Of a stretch of DNA of 64,000 bases, positions 1 to 10,319 are shown piece by piece. This DNA is from Acanthopleura granulata (taxonomy: Eukaryota; Mollusca; Polyplacophora; Chitonida; Chitonidae). Every line of letters starts with the position of its first letter. The first letter of the stretch is position 1. A program made the position numbers and the translations under genes. The stretch is taken from positions 2,294,001 to 2,358,000 of the forward strand of contig JABBOT010000004.1 in the NCBI GenBank assembly GCA_016165875.1. Direction: 5' to 3'. Under the pieces are notes generated by a model. The model did no database searches and had not been told where the DNA came from. It saw only the letters and a list, made by a program, of their open reading frames with translations.

Positions 1-458
1 CCGTGTCATTGTCACGTGTGCCTGATGAACATGTGTGTAAAGAGAAATAGTCATTTCAGTGTTACTTAGAATTGCTATCAAGCAATATGTACCAAATTAT
101 CAGGTAATGACATTACCTTGCAGCAGTTTACACAGAACTGACAAGGTACGGCAAGGACAATGTATGTTAGTTAGATCAAAACAGCCAGTAATGATTGGAT
201 TCTAGTTTATCATAAGAAGTGATGATCATTTTACCTTTGTCCTGCTTTTATTTTTTGATTCATCTATAATCTTGAGGGCATTATGACGTGAAGGTGTTTT
301 TCTTTCTTTGGAAGAGTGGAGACGTTTTCTCCGAGCTCGACCCATCCATCTGTAAATCTTTAATAAAACTCTATTTTAGGAATATTCTTAAGAACGCTGT
401 AAAATCACAATCAAATAAATATATATCTATCTTTCAACATTTACACGTTTTATTTTAG
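1..458. other. AT-rich non-coding DNA, likely intron
   Basis: No convincing coding exon is visible. If the exon beginning at 459 is real, this stretch is the end of an intron whose donor lies outside the window. The last bases form a pyrimidine-rich acceptor tract ending in TTTTATTTTAG. Confidence 0.4.
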
Positions 459-566
459 TTCTCCATGCAAATGTTCAGCAGTTGCGTTCTGGTGAATCAA
501 CAGCTTCGCGAGACTGGACGACCTCTCGTCATCACGTCTGCCCGCACCGAGACGGACACTTTCCAC
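459..566 (+). CDS. Coding exon 1 (of 3 visible), unrecognised protein
   Basis: An acceptor (TTTTATTTTAG) is followed by an open frame starting TTC-TCC-ATG-CAA and encoding residues such as VLVNQQLRETGRPLVI. The exon can end at 566 before GTATCC, a weak donor, after a complete codon. The next candidate exon at 1383 also starts in phase 0, so they join without a stop. If that donor is not used, the frame runs on to a TGA at 633-635, giving an alternative terminal exon. Codon choice and residue mix look protein-like, but I do not recognise the family. Upstream exons would lie left of the window. Confidence 0.4.
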
Positions 567-1382
567 GTATCCTTTAGAACAACTCACATTTCGACCCATT
601 GGGATGTTATCGTTGAAGAACACCTGAGCAAATGATTGACTATCTTTTGTTAAATTATATATACATATATATATATTCTTCAGTTTAAAATTACGCTATA
701 CTGTCTTTGTAAAATATGAACCCAAAAAGCACACACATAGTTATATATTATTCAGTTTTTAAATACACTATATTGTCTTTGTAAAATTTGATCTCAAAAA
801 GCACAGAAAAAACTTTTAACGAATTATTATGCAGAGAAATCTTTTTTGGTTCTTAGTGTGACTACAGCAGTGCCAATTTTAGCGGTATTTTCCCCTGCTA
901 AAACTGCCACAGTTTTATACATTTGAATACAAACCAACTGACGTTATAGACAGGATATAGCATGTGATTCGAGCCTCTATAACAGATAGCTCGACTTGCT
1001 AATTTTGCTGAATTTCTTAACATCTTCACAAGATATATTTCCTTTATTTCAGCGTTGGAGAATGTATGGTAAGATGTTAAATAAGCCAAATCGTGTGTAT
1101 AATGGCAGGGTTTAACATTTAGAGCATTTCACTAAAATTTAATGTACCAAAATTATGGCCACGGTGTAAATTTTGTTTTAATAAGGGATGTTTGTGCTGA
1201 ATGAGCCAAGTTTGTTTTATTTGGTGCAGACCTCTTTTTTCTGTCTTTTTTTTGTCCTGTGTTCTCAAAATAAACTGTATTTTCGGCACGCCTAAGCACG
1301 ATATATCTATTTTAAGAACCTGACATTCAACAAATCCAAAAAGACTTGAACGTATGCTTATGAAGAATGTTTATCTTCACAG
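567..1382 (+). other. Putative intron
   Basis: Sequence between two candidate phase-0 exons. It is AT-rich, with simple (TA)n near 656-680 and two related stretches around 680-720 and 745-790 containing TTCAGTTT...CTATA-TGTCTTTGTAAAAT, a small local duplication of about 75 bp. No other gene signal is seen. Confidence 0.35.
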
Positions 1383-1484
1383 AATGAAGTTCAGCGTTTT
1401 CTACACCAACTGTCAGAAGAACAAACAACGAAAGTGACATCGATGAATGAGACGACATTTTTAGACATAGATTTGTTGCAGCAG
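1383..1484 (+). CDS. Coding exon 2, unrecognised protein
   Basis: The exon has a good acceptor (TTATCTTCACAG) and a good donor (CAGCAG followed by GTAAAT). It is 102 bp, exactly 34 codons, phase 0 at both ends, and contains no stop. The peptide includes NEVQRFLHQLSEEQTTKV, polar and helix-prone. It joins in frame with the exon at 3849. No family is recognised. Matching phases on both sides make it more credible than either exon alone. Confidence 0.5.
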
Positions 1485-2860
1485 GTAAATTCAATCAATA
1501 TGCCTACAAATCATTTTCGACTCAAGTTACTTCCCCTAGGCCTACTTACAACTTTTTGCGGACACAGTCTACAAAAAAACACAGAGAAGCTGCTACATTT
1601 GTCTTCAAGGTTGGGCACGTGTTCTCTGACACTCGAACATCCCCATTTAGTCTGTATGGCTGACAGATAACGAAAGTTTCAATGTTCAACTTTGCTTCGT
1701 GACACTGTCGCTTTGCAGAAAGTCAGTGTATTTTAACACGGGCCTGTGCACACACTAATGAACATTCATCATTAAGAATATTTAAATAACCTGTAAATAC
1801 CTTGTAAACCCTCGAAAATAAATATTTCAGCCAGCAAACGTAATCCTCTGAGGATTATTTCCATAGGTGTGCTGCATATGCACACAACGTAAGGAAGCTA
1901 GCACACAACATGAGAGATATTTTGGTTACCTGATATGCAATTAGGTTTTGACACTGAATTACCTCCCTTGTCAAGTGACGGCCAACATAAGTTAACGTCA
2001 GATCAGTTTTTGTCGCGTGAAAATAAATAAATTTGATCTCGTTGGATGCGGTAGAGTGAATGACGTCTCCACTGAAAACAGTTAACAAGCGTTGCTGTGT
2101 AGTTAGCTGTTTGAGGTTCGATAGGAAAATGAAGCTCAATAAACTTAATAGGTAGGCCTATCCTTCCCGGCCTTCGATGGAGTTCCACTGTTTTCACCAT
2201 TCAGTACTCAACCAAACATACACAAACGATAGAGCTCTGGGGACTGGGATGATCACAAAAGACATAAGATCTTAGACTGATTTCATATAAGTATGTGAGA
2301 ATTTCCCCGTTGCATTTTGTGGACATAAAGCCGTCTACAAAAAAAACCCCTACCGAACGCTATTTTCTTACATTAGCTGGGAAAATATGTTGGAAATAAA
2401 GTTATTTATGGCGAGATACAAGCTCTGGGAAAGAAATCATATTTTCCCCCTAGAGCTCTCTACCTTTCAGATAGATTTACTTAGCTGCGATGAAGATTTA
2501 TGAAAGTGTTGCCAACTGATCTCGCTTTAAATGAGATTCATCGCATTCAGCAACTTTCAATGTCCCACTTGACCACAGTGGGGTTCAACAAATGCGCCAT
2601 TAATATGACACAATGACTTTCACGGCGGTAGTTCTGTGGAGTGGCGATTCTAGTTTACATCATATTATCTTAATAAGAGATCAGTGGGGTTTTCAAAGAA
2701 CAATCTCATTTTCAGTGTGCAGTCTTTGTTTAACCCTCTATTATCCATCTCACACTGTATGATTCAATCAAGAACCACTAGAATCAGTAACAGATGCCTG
2801 GAGCTCGCCTTTTTTTTCTTCCTAGTGTATGGAACGTAAAACCTTCTAGCCTAAAAAATA

Positions 2861-3062
2861 ATCTAAAACCTGCCGAATGTCTCTATCACCTAAAGACAGT
2901 ACGAAGTGGAACATGCACGTGTATATAATCTAAAGCCTGTGGTATGTCTCCATCACATAAAGCTAGCATGGAGTGATGCATGCACGTGTATAAGAATCTA
3001 AAACCTGCCATCTGTCTGTGTCCCCAAAAGCAAGTGCGGCGTGGTATATGTACGTGTATAGA
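2861..3062. repeat. Three tandem copies of a 67-bp unit
   Basis: Units start near 2861, 2927 and 2994. Each begins AATCTAAAACCTG-like, contains a TGTCTCNATCAC-like middle and ends TGCACGTGTATA-like. Copies have diverged by point changes, so the duplication is not very recent. Confidence 0.75.
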
Positions 3063-3429
3063 ATCCAAGAAATATAACCTGGTATATACAACTCAAGCCC
3101 TGCTGAGTTGATTTTATTTCATGATTATGAGAATAATATCTTTATTTAACGACGGAAGCTTGATCAGTTTACAAAGAAATTGTTCCCACCCAATGTCATC
3201 AAACTACATACCATAATAATAATTTATAGTAACAGATACTAATGTGTTGTGACGAACACTAACAACGGCAAATTAACACAGGGAAACATATAAATGACAC
3301 AGTCGTATATACATTGTGGATAGTGCCGTAGTTACATTCAATTTCTTCTTAAATTCAATGAGGGGGACTTGCTAGCCAAGAGAACAGAAGTCTTAGACTT
3401 CAACCAATGAACTGACTTGTTTCTAATCC

Positions 3430-3579
3430 GGCTAGCTGGCGGTGATTTATCGGCGGCCTTGTGTTTGATACCTGGTGAGGAGCGGTAGTTTCTTCCAGGC
3501 CCTGTTCGGTTCCTCCACTTGGCCGCTGTAAAAGTGAACTATTCTTTCGTACAGCGTAAAACACCAGTCAAATAAATAA
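3430..3579 (+). repeat. SINE-related fragment (short family)
   Basis: It has the motif order of two other fragments in the window (32520 and 33645): a GCCTGGTGAGG-like stretch, a pyrimidine-rich TTCCTCCACTTGGCCGC stretch, then ACAGCGTAAAACACC and an AAATAAATAAA tail. It abuts the longer SINE at 3584. Confidence 0.55.
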
Positions 3580-3583
3580 AGTC

Positions 3584-3801
3584 ACCAGTGCGGTCGCAGT
3601 GAGTTCAAGTCCAGCTCATGCTGGCTTCCACTCCGGTCGTACGTGGGAAAGTCTGCCATCATCCTGCGAATGGTGGTTGGTTCCCCTCGGAATCTGGCCC
3701 GTTTCCTCCCGTCATAATGCTGGCCGCCGTCGTATAAGTGAAATTCTGTTGAGTAAGGCGTAAAAGACCGATCAAATAAATAAATAAATAAATAAATAAA
3801 T
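3584..3801 (+). repeat. tRNA-derived SINE, family A
   Basis: Begins with GCGGTCGCAGTGAGTTCAAG, which contains the tRNA-type B box, continues through the core GCTGGCTTCC...CCGTTTCCTCCC...AATGCTGGCCGCCGTCGTAT and ends GCGTAAAAGACCGATCAAATAAATAAA. The tRNA-like 5' head is missing. It lies within a putative intron, in sense orientation. Confidence 0.85.
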
Positions 3802-3848
3802 TCGTAATATTGTGTGTTTTTTCTTCCTTTTTTTGGGGGGCATTTCAG

Positions 3849-4133
3849 CAAACGTTGGCCGAACGGCTGACGACAATGTTGGCGGCCGCCTACTGCCTAC
3901 AATTACTGTTTAACCTGATACCAAGAGCAGAGCAGAGCGGCCATGTTATTCACTATCAGTGTCTGTGCCACTTTGTGAAAAATTTCATCACGGAATACAT
4001 CCGAACATCAGGGGAGTGCAATGAGAGTGGGATATCCCGGGAAATGTTGACAAGGTACATCAACTGTGCAATGCGCAGGTGCAGCACGCGCACAGTACAA
4101 GAGCTACTGACTACATCGGTGGCAACTGTGTGA
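3849..4133 (+). CDS. Terminal coding exon 3, unrecognised protein
   Basis: After the acceptor GCATTTCAG an open frame of 94 codons runs to TGA at 4131-4133. It starts in phase 0, matching the donor at 1484. The peptide is amphipathic and helix-like with several cysteines (for example YQCLCHFVKNFITEY and RYINCAMRRCSTRTVQ). With the two upstream exons it makes a C-terminal fragment of about 164 residues. I do not recognise the family. No AATAAA is obvious directly downstream. Confidence 0.55.
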   Translation, partial: QTLAERLTTMLAAAYCLQLLFNLIPRAEQSGHVIHYQCLCHFVKNFITEYIRTSGECNESGISREMLTRYINCAMRRCSTRTVQELLTTSVATV

Positions 4134-5801
4134 CATTTACAACACGTTATGTGTGAACATTAATACGCACTTTGTGTGCATAATACAACACTCTTTCTGC
4201 CATTACCTGAGGAAAGTGCTTCTATGATGATGCGTATAGAAACCGTGCCTGTGATAAAAGCTCCGACAATGGTGAAGGTTTGTAACCAAATCGACACAGG
4301 AGAAAGACGATCTCGATAACATCTCAATATTTCATATGTTGTACTGAAAGTATTCAACTGCCAAATCTCGCATTGTGATATTTATGCTAATCTAAAGTTT
4401 GCTACGTTTTTGAAAATTTAAAAGGGAGTAATACAAGGTTCCATACATGAACTTAGACAGCTGCTATTCAAACCGAAATGCACATGTTAGTTAATACGGG
4501 GAGTAGAAAACGTTGATTGATGAGAAAGTTTACCTTCAGTACAAGATTTGCTCTCTTTAGGCGTTTAAAGTAGACGGAGTGCAGGACTACTTCCTTTGTT
4601 GTTGGATTTGTTGTTAGATCAGATATCTCGATGCTAACAGTGCTATGCACACATGTTCAGAGGCTTGCGTCGTGGCTGTCCGTTATATAATTTCAAAAAG
4701 CCATTCTATTGTCTCACGTTCCTCTACTTTTACTACATGTGTAAATATATATTTGTAGGATTTATACCTTTAACACAACATTTTATCTGTGCACAAATTG
4801 TTAAAACGATTTTGGGATTTAACATTACCTGTAACTCAATATTTTGTCAGAGCACGAATTATTAAAATGACAGCTAAGGCAAAGTACATTGCTACAATTT
4901 GTTTATCATGCAGGTGAACGAGAAGTTAAGACAAGCATGTAGCGGTGTTCCCTGTAAACCCATAGGTGAAAACAAAAATGCAAACGCAGGGGCCACTTTC
5001 ACAAAACTGCATAAGGCATATTTATCTTAGCCTTTCTCGTAACTTATACTGTCATAGGAAATATCATTTAGGAGAAAAGTTGCGAAAAATTAATTTACGA
5101 TTTTTGGTGAAAGGGTACCCAGAATATCACATGAAGCTGTCAATTCCATATTCAGTTTTCAGCCGATTTCTTACATTGTTGAGTTTTTATCTAACTATAA
5201 ATGATGTGGAATTTTTTAAAAAGATATGTATGTGTATGTACAGTATACCTGCCGTAAAACAATAGTGATTTGCCAGTAACACTGCGTAGTGTTCAGTGTT
5301 CGGCCATTTTCGAGCAGAGTGGAGGTTTTATACTTAGCTACCGGACACGTGTATATATGCTGAACATATTTTGCTCACTTCCATTATACTGTTCACTAGG
5401 TGAACGTGAAACTGAGTATTGACAAGGGGATATTTGTAAAGGTCAGCATCTACTGTGAGTTCGTGTACTCAAGGTTGTTTCTCTGATTTAGCATTCTTTT
5501 GTATCTATCGTATATTCACCGGTGAGACTCCCAAGTAATTTATGGTTTGTAACGAATTAAAAGACTTTTTGCTGAAAAGATTATATATTATCAACCAATG
5601 TGGAGATGGTGAAGTCTTATATGACAATGAATCATCGAAGTTTGTTGCCAAATTAAATGCATTTTGCAAGATTCATTCATCTTGTACATTTTTAAGAAAA
5701 AATATAAATTTTGTTGTCTGGAATAAGCTCGTTTGAGTGGTTACCTTTAGTTATATTTTTATGATGTTACTTATTCAGTGATGTTCAGAAAAGCGACGCC
5801 A
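4134..5801. other. Non-coding DNA, nothing recognised
   Basis: AT-rich sequence downstream of the terminal exon. Short frames at 4160-4357, 4653-4865, 4966-5265 and 5542-5736 lack exon signals or recognisable motifs, and I treat them as chance. No repeat was identified. Confidence 0.4.
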
Positions 5802-5983
5802 AAATCAGATGAAAGAGCATGGAAATTTATTTGCAGATAGAGTCTGTAATATCTCTTTTGATTTTCTCTTTCAGGCAAAGGAGTACTTGAAAATACTTTT
5901 TGTGGTGGTTATTTAGGACGACTTCTTTTATACATTGCCTTTGCGAAATACTATTTTAAATTTTAAATTTTCACGCTCTTCCA
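5802..5983 (+). mobile_element. Internally deleted copy of a foldback (MITE-like) element
   Basis: It matches the left arm of the inverted-repeat element at 31942-32450: TCAGATGAAAGAGC..., TTTGATTTTCTCTTTCAGG and a GTGGTTAT..AGGAC stretch occur in the same order. Its end (AAATTTTCACGCTCTT) is roughly the inverse of its start (AAGAGCATGGAAATTT). The loop and most of the second arm are gone. Confidence 0.65.
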
Positions 5984-6065
5984 CCTTATTTTGTCATCGT
6001 TTTCATGTTTTCTTCTAAATTAAATTTGTCAGGTACAAGGCTATATAATGTCGTTGGTTTCCTCC

Positions 6066-6284
6066 TGTTTACAATGCGGTCGCTGTGAATTCCAACTCAT
6101 GCTGGCTTCCTTTCCGGTACTACGTGGGAAGGTCGCAAGCAACCTTCGGATGATCGTGGGTTTTCCTCGAGCACTGCCCAGTTTCTTCCACCGTAATGCT
6201 GGCCGCCGTCGTATAAATGAAATGAGTACGGCGTAAAATACTTATCAAATGAATAAGTAAGCAAATAAATAAATAAACAAATAA
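6066..6284 (+). repeat. tRNA-derived SINE, family A
   Basis: Starts at the GCGGTCGCTGTGAATTCCAA position of the family, runs through ATGCTGGCCGCCGTCGTATA and ends in GCGTAAAATAC plus an AAATAAATAAATAAA tail. The TATTCTTG segment before the tail is deleted. Confidence 0.85.
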
Positions 6285-6629
6285 ACCAGCCCGCCGTCCT
6301 ACCAGCACTTTGGCTTTGCCGAGCTGAAATTGAACTTCAGGCACAGCACATTTATTCAAGCGTGACATACGTTGCACAATTTAACTCGGAATTAATATCT
6401 TTACCACCTGCCAATCAGTGATGGTGTTGTATACCTATAAACACCAATCAATCAAATCATTGAATCAGTCTAATGTCCAAAAGTCGATCGTCCGTGAAGG
6501 AGAATCGGGCTGAATTCCAGGCAGGTGAAACAAGAGCCTTAAAGACGAGTCTGAGGCTCTTTTACGCTTCGCTTAGAATTTTTAGGATCAGCAAAGAATA
6601 TTAGGCTATATGAGGGGTAAGAAAGGTGA

Positions 6630-6945
6630 CCAACTGGAGCGCAGTGTCTTGTGTGACCGATTGGATTGGCACTTTGTGCTTGGCCTTCCCGGCTGGAGCA
6701 TAGTCTTTGGTGTGATCGAATGGAGCGTAATGTTTGGGATGGAAGTCATGTCAAACGTAACTTTCATGACAAATATTGTAGAGATGCGTCGAATTGGTAG
6801 TTACGTATGACATACCGTAGCCCTACACCCTCTTAGAAAGCCAGGTCCCTTGACCGTAGTGTTTGGTGTTACCGGGTTGAGCGTATTGTGTGGTGTGAGC
6901 GGGTGGAACGTATAGTGTGGTGTGACCGAGTAGAGTGTATTGTCA
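6630..6945. repeat. Degenerate 27-bp minisatellite, block 1
   Basis: Diverged units of the form GTGT-CTGGTGTGACCG-CTGGAGCGTA are readable, clearest at 6850-6945. The block is followed by a flank (6946-7085) that recurs after block 2. Open frames across it are products of the 27-bp, nine-codon period and are not considered genes. Confidence 0.7.
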
Positions 6946-7084
6946 TTGAAAAAATGTTTTCCTTAAGCAACATAATACTGTACTTGTGTAGTATTTGACT
7001 TAAGTTTTCTCAACAAACACTTCATGTTGAAATTCTGCAATTTAAATCTACCGAATAAAGCAGTTCACAAGAGACCTTGGCTGG

Positions 7085-7590
7085 TTGACCGACAGGAGCA
7101 TAGTGCCTAGCCAGACCGGCTGGAGGGTAGTGTCTAGTGTGACCGACAGGAGCGTAGTGTTTGACCAGCTGGAGCTGAGTGTTTATTGTGACCGGGAGGA
7201 GCGCGGTATCTGTCACGACCGGTTGGAGCAGTGCGTCTCATGTGATGAACCAGAGCAGTGTCATGTGAGACCGGCTTGAGTGTTTGGTGTGACTGGCGAA
7301 ATCTTAGTGTCAAGTGTGACCGGCTTGAGAGTAGTGTCTGGTGTGGCTGGATGGGACGTTGTGTGACCGGCCAGAGGGTAATGTCTGGCATGACATGCTG
7401 GAGTGTCTAGTGTGACCGGCTGAAGAGTAGTTTTTGGTGTGACAGGCTTGGTCCTAGGGGCTGGTGTGACCGTCTGAACTGTAGTGCTTGTCGTGACAGG
7501 CTGGCTCCTAGCGGCTGGCGTGACCTACTGGAGCGTAGTGTCTAGTGTGACCCAGTTGAGCGTATTGTGTAGTGAGACCGACTAAAGCGT
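7085..7590. repeat. Degenerate 27-bp minisatellite, block 2
   Basis: About 20 units of 22-29 bp with a consensus close to GTGTCTAGTGTGACCGGC followed by TGGAGCGTA. Units differ by substitutions and small indels. The downstream flank 7591-7730 (TTTTCTCAAGAAACATTTCATGTTG, then TGCAATTTAAATCTA) repeats the flank of block 1, so block and flank were duplicated together. Confidence 0.85.
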
Positions 7591-7730
7591 ATTGTTATTG
7601 CTTGCTTAAGAAAAAACGTGTTGCTGTAGCAACATAATAGTACTCGTGTAGTGTTTTCTCAAGAAACATTTCATGTTGATCTTGTGCAATTTAAATCTAT
7701 CGACAAAATTCACACTAAACCCTGGCGTTT

Positions 7731-7926
7731 TCAGAGGCATGCTTCTGAAGTAATGAGACAGAGACCATGCAAATCCAGTTAAGCTAAACAGCATGGCTGG
7801 TGATGTTAGATTTTGAGAATGACTATTCCACCTTAAAATCCGTTCTAAAGGCGCAGTTTATGATTCAAACAGTAATGAATATCTCTAGGAATGATGGTAA
7901 AATGTTTTGATTGGAAGACTTTGATT
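7731..7926. other. Short non-coding stretch
   Basis: Unique-looking sequence between the minisatellite flank and the 93-bp duplication. Nothing recognised. Confidence 0.4.
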
Positions 7927-8112
7927 TGTGGTGAGTTTACACGCGATGTGTCACTGACAAACACATTTCACTTGTTTTCAAAAAGAATATACGTGATAAA
8001 AAAGTGGAAATATGTTGTATGTGGTCAATTTACAAAGAGTGTGTCAGTGATAAACATATTTCACCTATTTCCTAAAAGAACATACGTTATAAAAACGTGG
8101 AAATGCTTCGTT
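7927..8112 (+). repeat. Two tandem 93-bp units, open in one frame
   Basis: The unit TGTGGTGAGTTTACACG... at 7927 recurs as TGTGGTCAATTTACAAA... at 8020. Both stay open in a 107-codon frame from 7891 to 8214, giving two 31-residue repeats with shared FHLF-KR-YVIK-WK. The period is a multiple of three, so an open frame in the first unit is inherited by the second. No start context, signal or family is recognised, so I call it a repeat and not a gene. Confidence 0.7.
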
Positions 8113-8549
8113 TTCCAATATATTGATCCAATATCAAGCATTGTGAAACGTATAACATGTGAAACTTATTTTATTGTGTTTTGCAACTTTTTCCGACAGG
8201 CTTTCACATCCTAAAGGCAAGCTTGTTATCGAGGTGGTTTAAAGTGATAGCATCAAATACAACAAGTGTATAACACGGATCGATCACGCTTGTTTCTGTT
8301 TTCGCTGCAGCGTAGGCTTTCAGGGGCTCCACCACAGGTCTTGCTTGGCTGCTTGTCTTGAATTGAGTTGTTTCTTAGTTTCCGATTTTCCCCTATCCTT
8401 AATCCTGACTTGAAACTGAAAAATTCTTGTGAACGAAATTTAAAATCAATCGAATAGGTAAATATTTTGGTGAGAGTATATCATATTGGTTATCAGTGGT
8501 TTTACCCAGTCATCAATCACACACCGCTCGTATAGTTCAGTCATGAAAG
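8113..8549. other. Non-coding DNA, nothing recognised
   Basis: No exon, SINE or repeat identified. Confidence 0.4.
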
Positions 8550-8850
8550 AACACTGAGGGAGATATTTGGGTCAGTAGACTCACAAATCTGAGATATCCA
8601 ACAGAGGTAATTCAACTCAGCAAAAATGAGTCATATGAAAACTACAGACTAAAACCTCCACTTGTTATCTTACTGGCTTATAAATATTCTGTGAATGCTT
8701 TGACTTCTCTTGTAAGTCATCCAAATAATCAGATGAGTCTTTAATGATCTGGTCGATCTAGTCGTATGAATCAGTTCTCTGAGTTGAATTAGCTGGAAAA
8801 CTCAGATTTTTGAGTCTGTTGACCCAAACTTTCCTCTCATTGAATATTTG
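8550..8850. mobile_element. MITE-like inverted-repeat element
   Basis: Left arm 8553-8640 (TTTGGGTCAGTAGACTCACA, AATCTGAG, AATTCAACTCAG) and right arm 8766-8850 are inverted copies: the right arm read on the minus strand gives TTTGGGTCAACAGACTCAAA, AATCTGAG, AATTCAACTCAG. Arms are about 80 bp with several mismatches, around a 125-bp centre. No transposase and no clear target duplication is seen. Confidence 0.75.
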
Positions 8851-8885
8851 CATAACCTTCTTCTCCAGCATAATACTCCCCTTTT

Positions 8886-8903
8886 GGGGCGGGGGTGGGT
8901 GGG
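8886..8903 (+). other. G-quadruplex-forming motif
   Basis: Four guanine runs of 3 to 5 with one-base loops (GGGGCGGGGGTGGGTGGG). This is a canonical intramolecular quadruplex pattern. No gene is close, so its role is unknown. Confidence 0.7.
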
Positions 8904-9699
8904 AGTAAACTTTCAATAAAAGGGAGTTGAGTGCTTCACGGACTCTGCCTTGCTAAATGATACCGCTGACACTGATCCTTAATAACTATTTCACAAGTTT
9001 TTAACGGTGTATAATGTGTATCGCTACGGGGAACAGAAGAACAACGAGAAAAATAATGAAACCACCAAAATAAAGAAAAGAGAAAAATCGAAGATTTAAT
9101 ATCAGATCCAGTATTTTGAGAGTTTGACAAGAAATTGAAACCAAAAGAGACAGATAATTACTAGGCTTTTAACGCTAAAACATTTGATATTTTGATTGTA
9201 TTAAATTATGTATTTGATCGGCGGTCGTCATGTGCAGTAAATATATCATTTATGACTTTGGGTGATTATGTTTATTAAGTACATGTAATCTATGACTCGG
9301 TATGTTGTCAGATGCATGGTATTTATGGATAATCGCAGGTGGAATCAGAGAAAGATTTGAACAATTCGGATGTGACGGAGTTCTCCATATCAGTGTGTCA
9401 GTGGACTGTGGTCACTTTTCCTGCTCAACGTCGAATCTGGTCACACGACTATTGTTTCCTTCTAATACATAATTACAACGTTACCAGTTTGCTGAGAAAT
9501 TGCCATTGCAGAACCGTGACTGAACAAGAGACTACACATCTTGGACCAGAATTACTTTTGTCGAGAAATCCCCCCTTTATCCCACAGCTTTAACTCTGTC
9601 TCTACTCTACGTACTGTGGCTGCCAATTTTAAAGGGCCGTAACTCTTCGATATTCAACAACTGTGCGACGATGCCAAAGCCAGAGCAGAATAAACTCAG
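8904..9699. other. Non-coding DNA, nothing recognised
   Basis: The short plus-strand frame at 9339-9593 has no convincing splice signals or motif. No repeat identified. Confidence 0.35.
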
Positions 9700-9838
9700 C
9701 GCATTTATTTGTTTCATTGAGGTTTTACGTCGTACTCATGAACATTTCACTTAAACGATGACGTCCAGAATTATGCTGAGGAACCCACGACCATCCGCAG
9801 TTTGCTGGCAAGCCTTCCCACTTATACGAACTCTGGGT
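9700..9838 (-). repeat. Truncated family A SINE, minus orientation
   Basis: Reads tail first: TTACGTCGTACTCATGAACATTTCACTT, then the ACCCACGACCATCCGCAG..TTGCTGGCAAG core and TTCCCACTTATACG. The tRNA-derived head is missing. Confidence 0.75.
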
Positions 9839-10319
9839 ACGGTAGGTAAGATCATTTAAGTATGTAAGTATCAATGAACGACTTCAATTTGTACTCGCAT
9901 AACAGTCAATGATAAAGATAAAACTCAAACGGAGGGAGAATCAAAACCCTCCCGAAACAAAAGTACACCTTAATACCAAATTCACTCGAATGAATAGTTT
10001 CATTAGGGTAAAACTGAAGTCATTTTCCACGATCCACGCTATGTTGAAATTTGTTGGATTCATCTCGAATATTTAAGGTAAAAAACGTTTGTCAGCTTTA
10101 ACAGGAACATCATATTCCTAGTGTCAACAAGCCCATGCGGAAGGCACGTTGCTTATGGATAGCAGGAAGACTTTATTGGTGGTGACGTTTGCATGTTGAT
10201 CCTAACATCGTTTTCAAACCAATACATTAAACAGACTCGGCAAAGTTTATTTACAAGTAACATGTAACAAAATGTAGAATTAAAACACCTCACCTATAGA
10301 AAAATAGGAGGAAATCAAT
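9839..10319. other. Non-coding DNA, nothing recognised
   Basis: AT-rich, no exon or repeat seen before the large hairpin. Confidence 0.35.

Larger units (their letters stand above)
1485..3848 (+). other. Putative intron with repeats
   Basis: This 2.4-kb stretch between two phase-matched exons holds a three-copy tandem repeat (about 2861-3062) and two adjacent SINE pieces (3430-3801). The remainder shows only short frames without exon signals. It ends in a T/G-rich tract and GCATTTCAG, the acceptor of the last exon. Confidence 0.4.

Noticed and set aside
7022..7391. Repeated-peptide frames on both strands (VTDRSIV-, TRHYAPVG-like)
   Set aside because: They follow from the 27-bp minisatellite, whose period is nine codons; no start context or gene signal.
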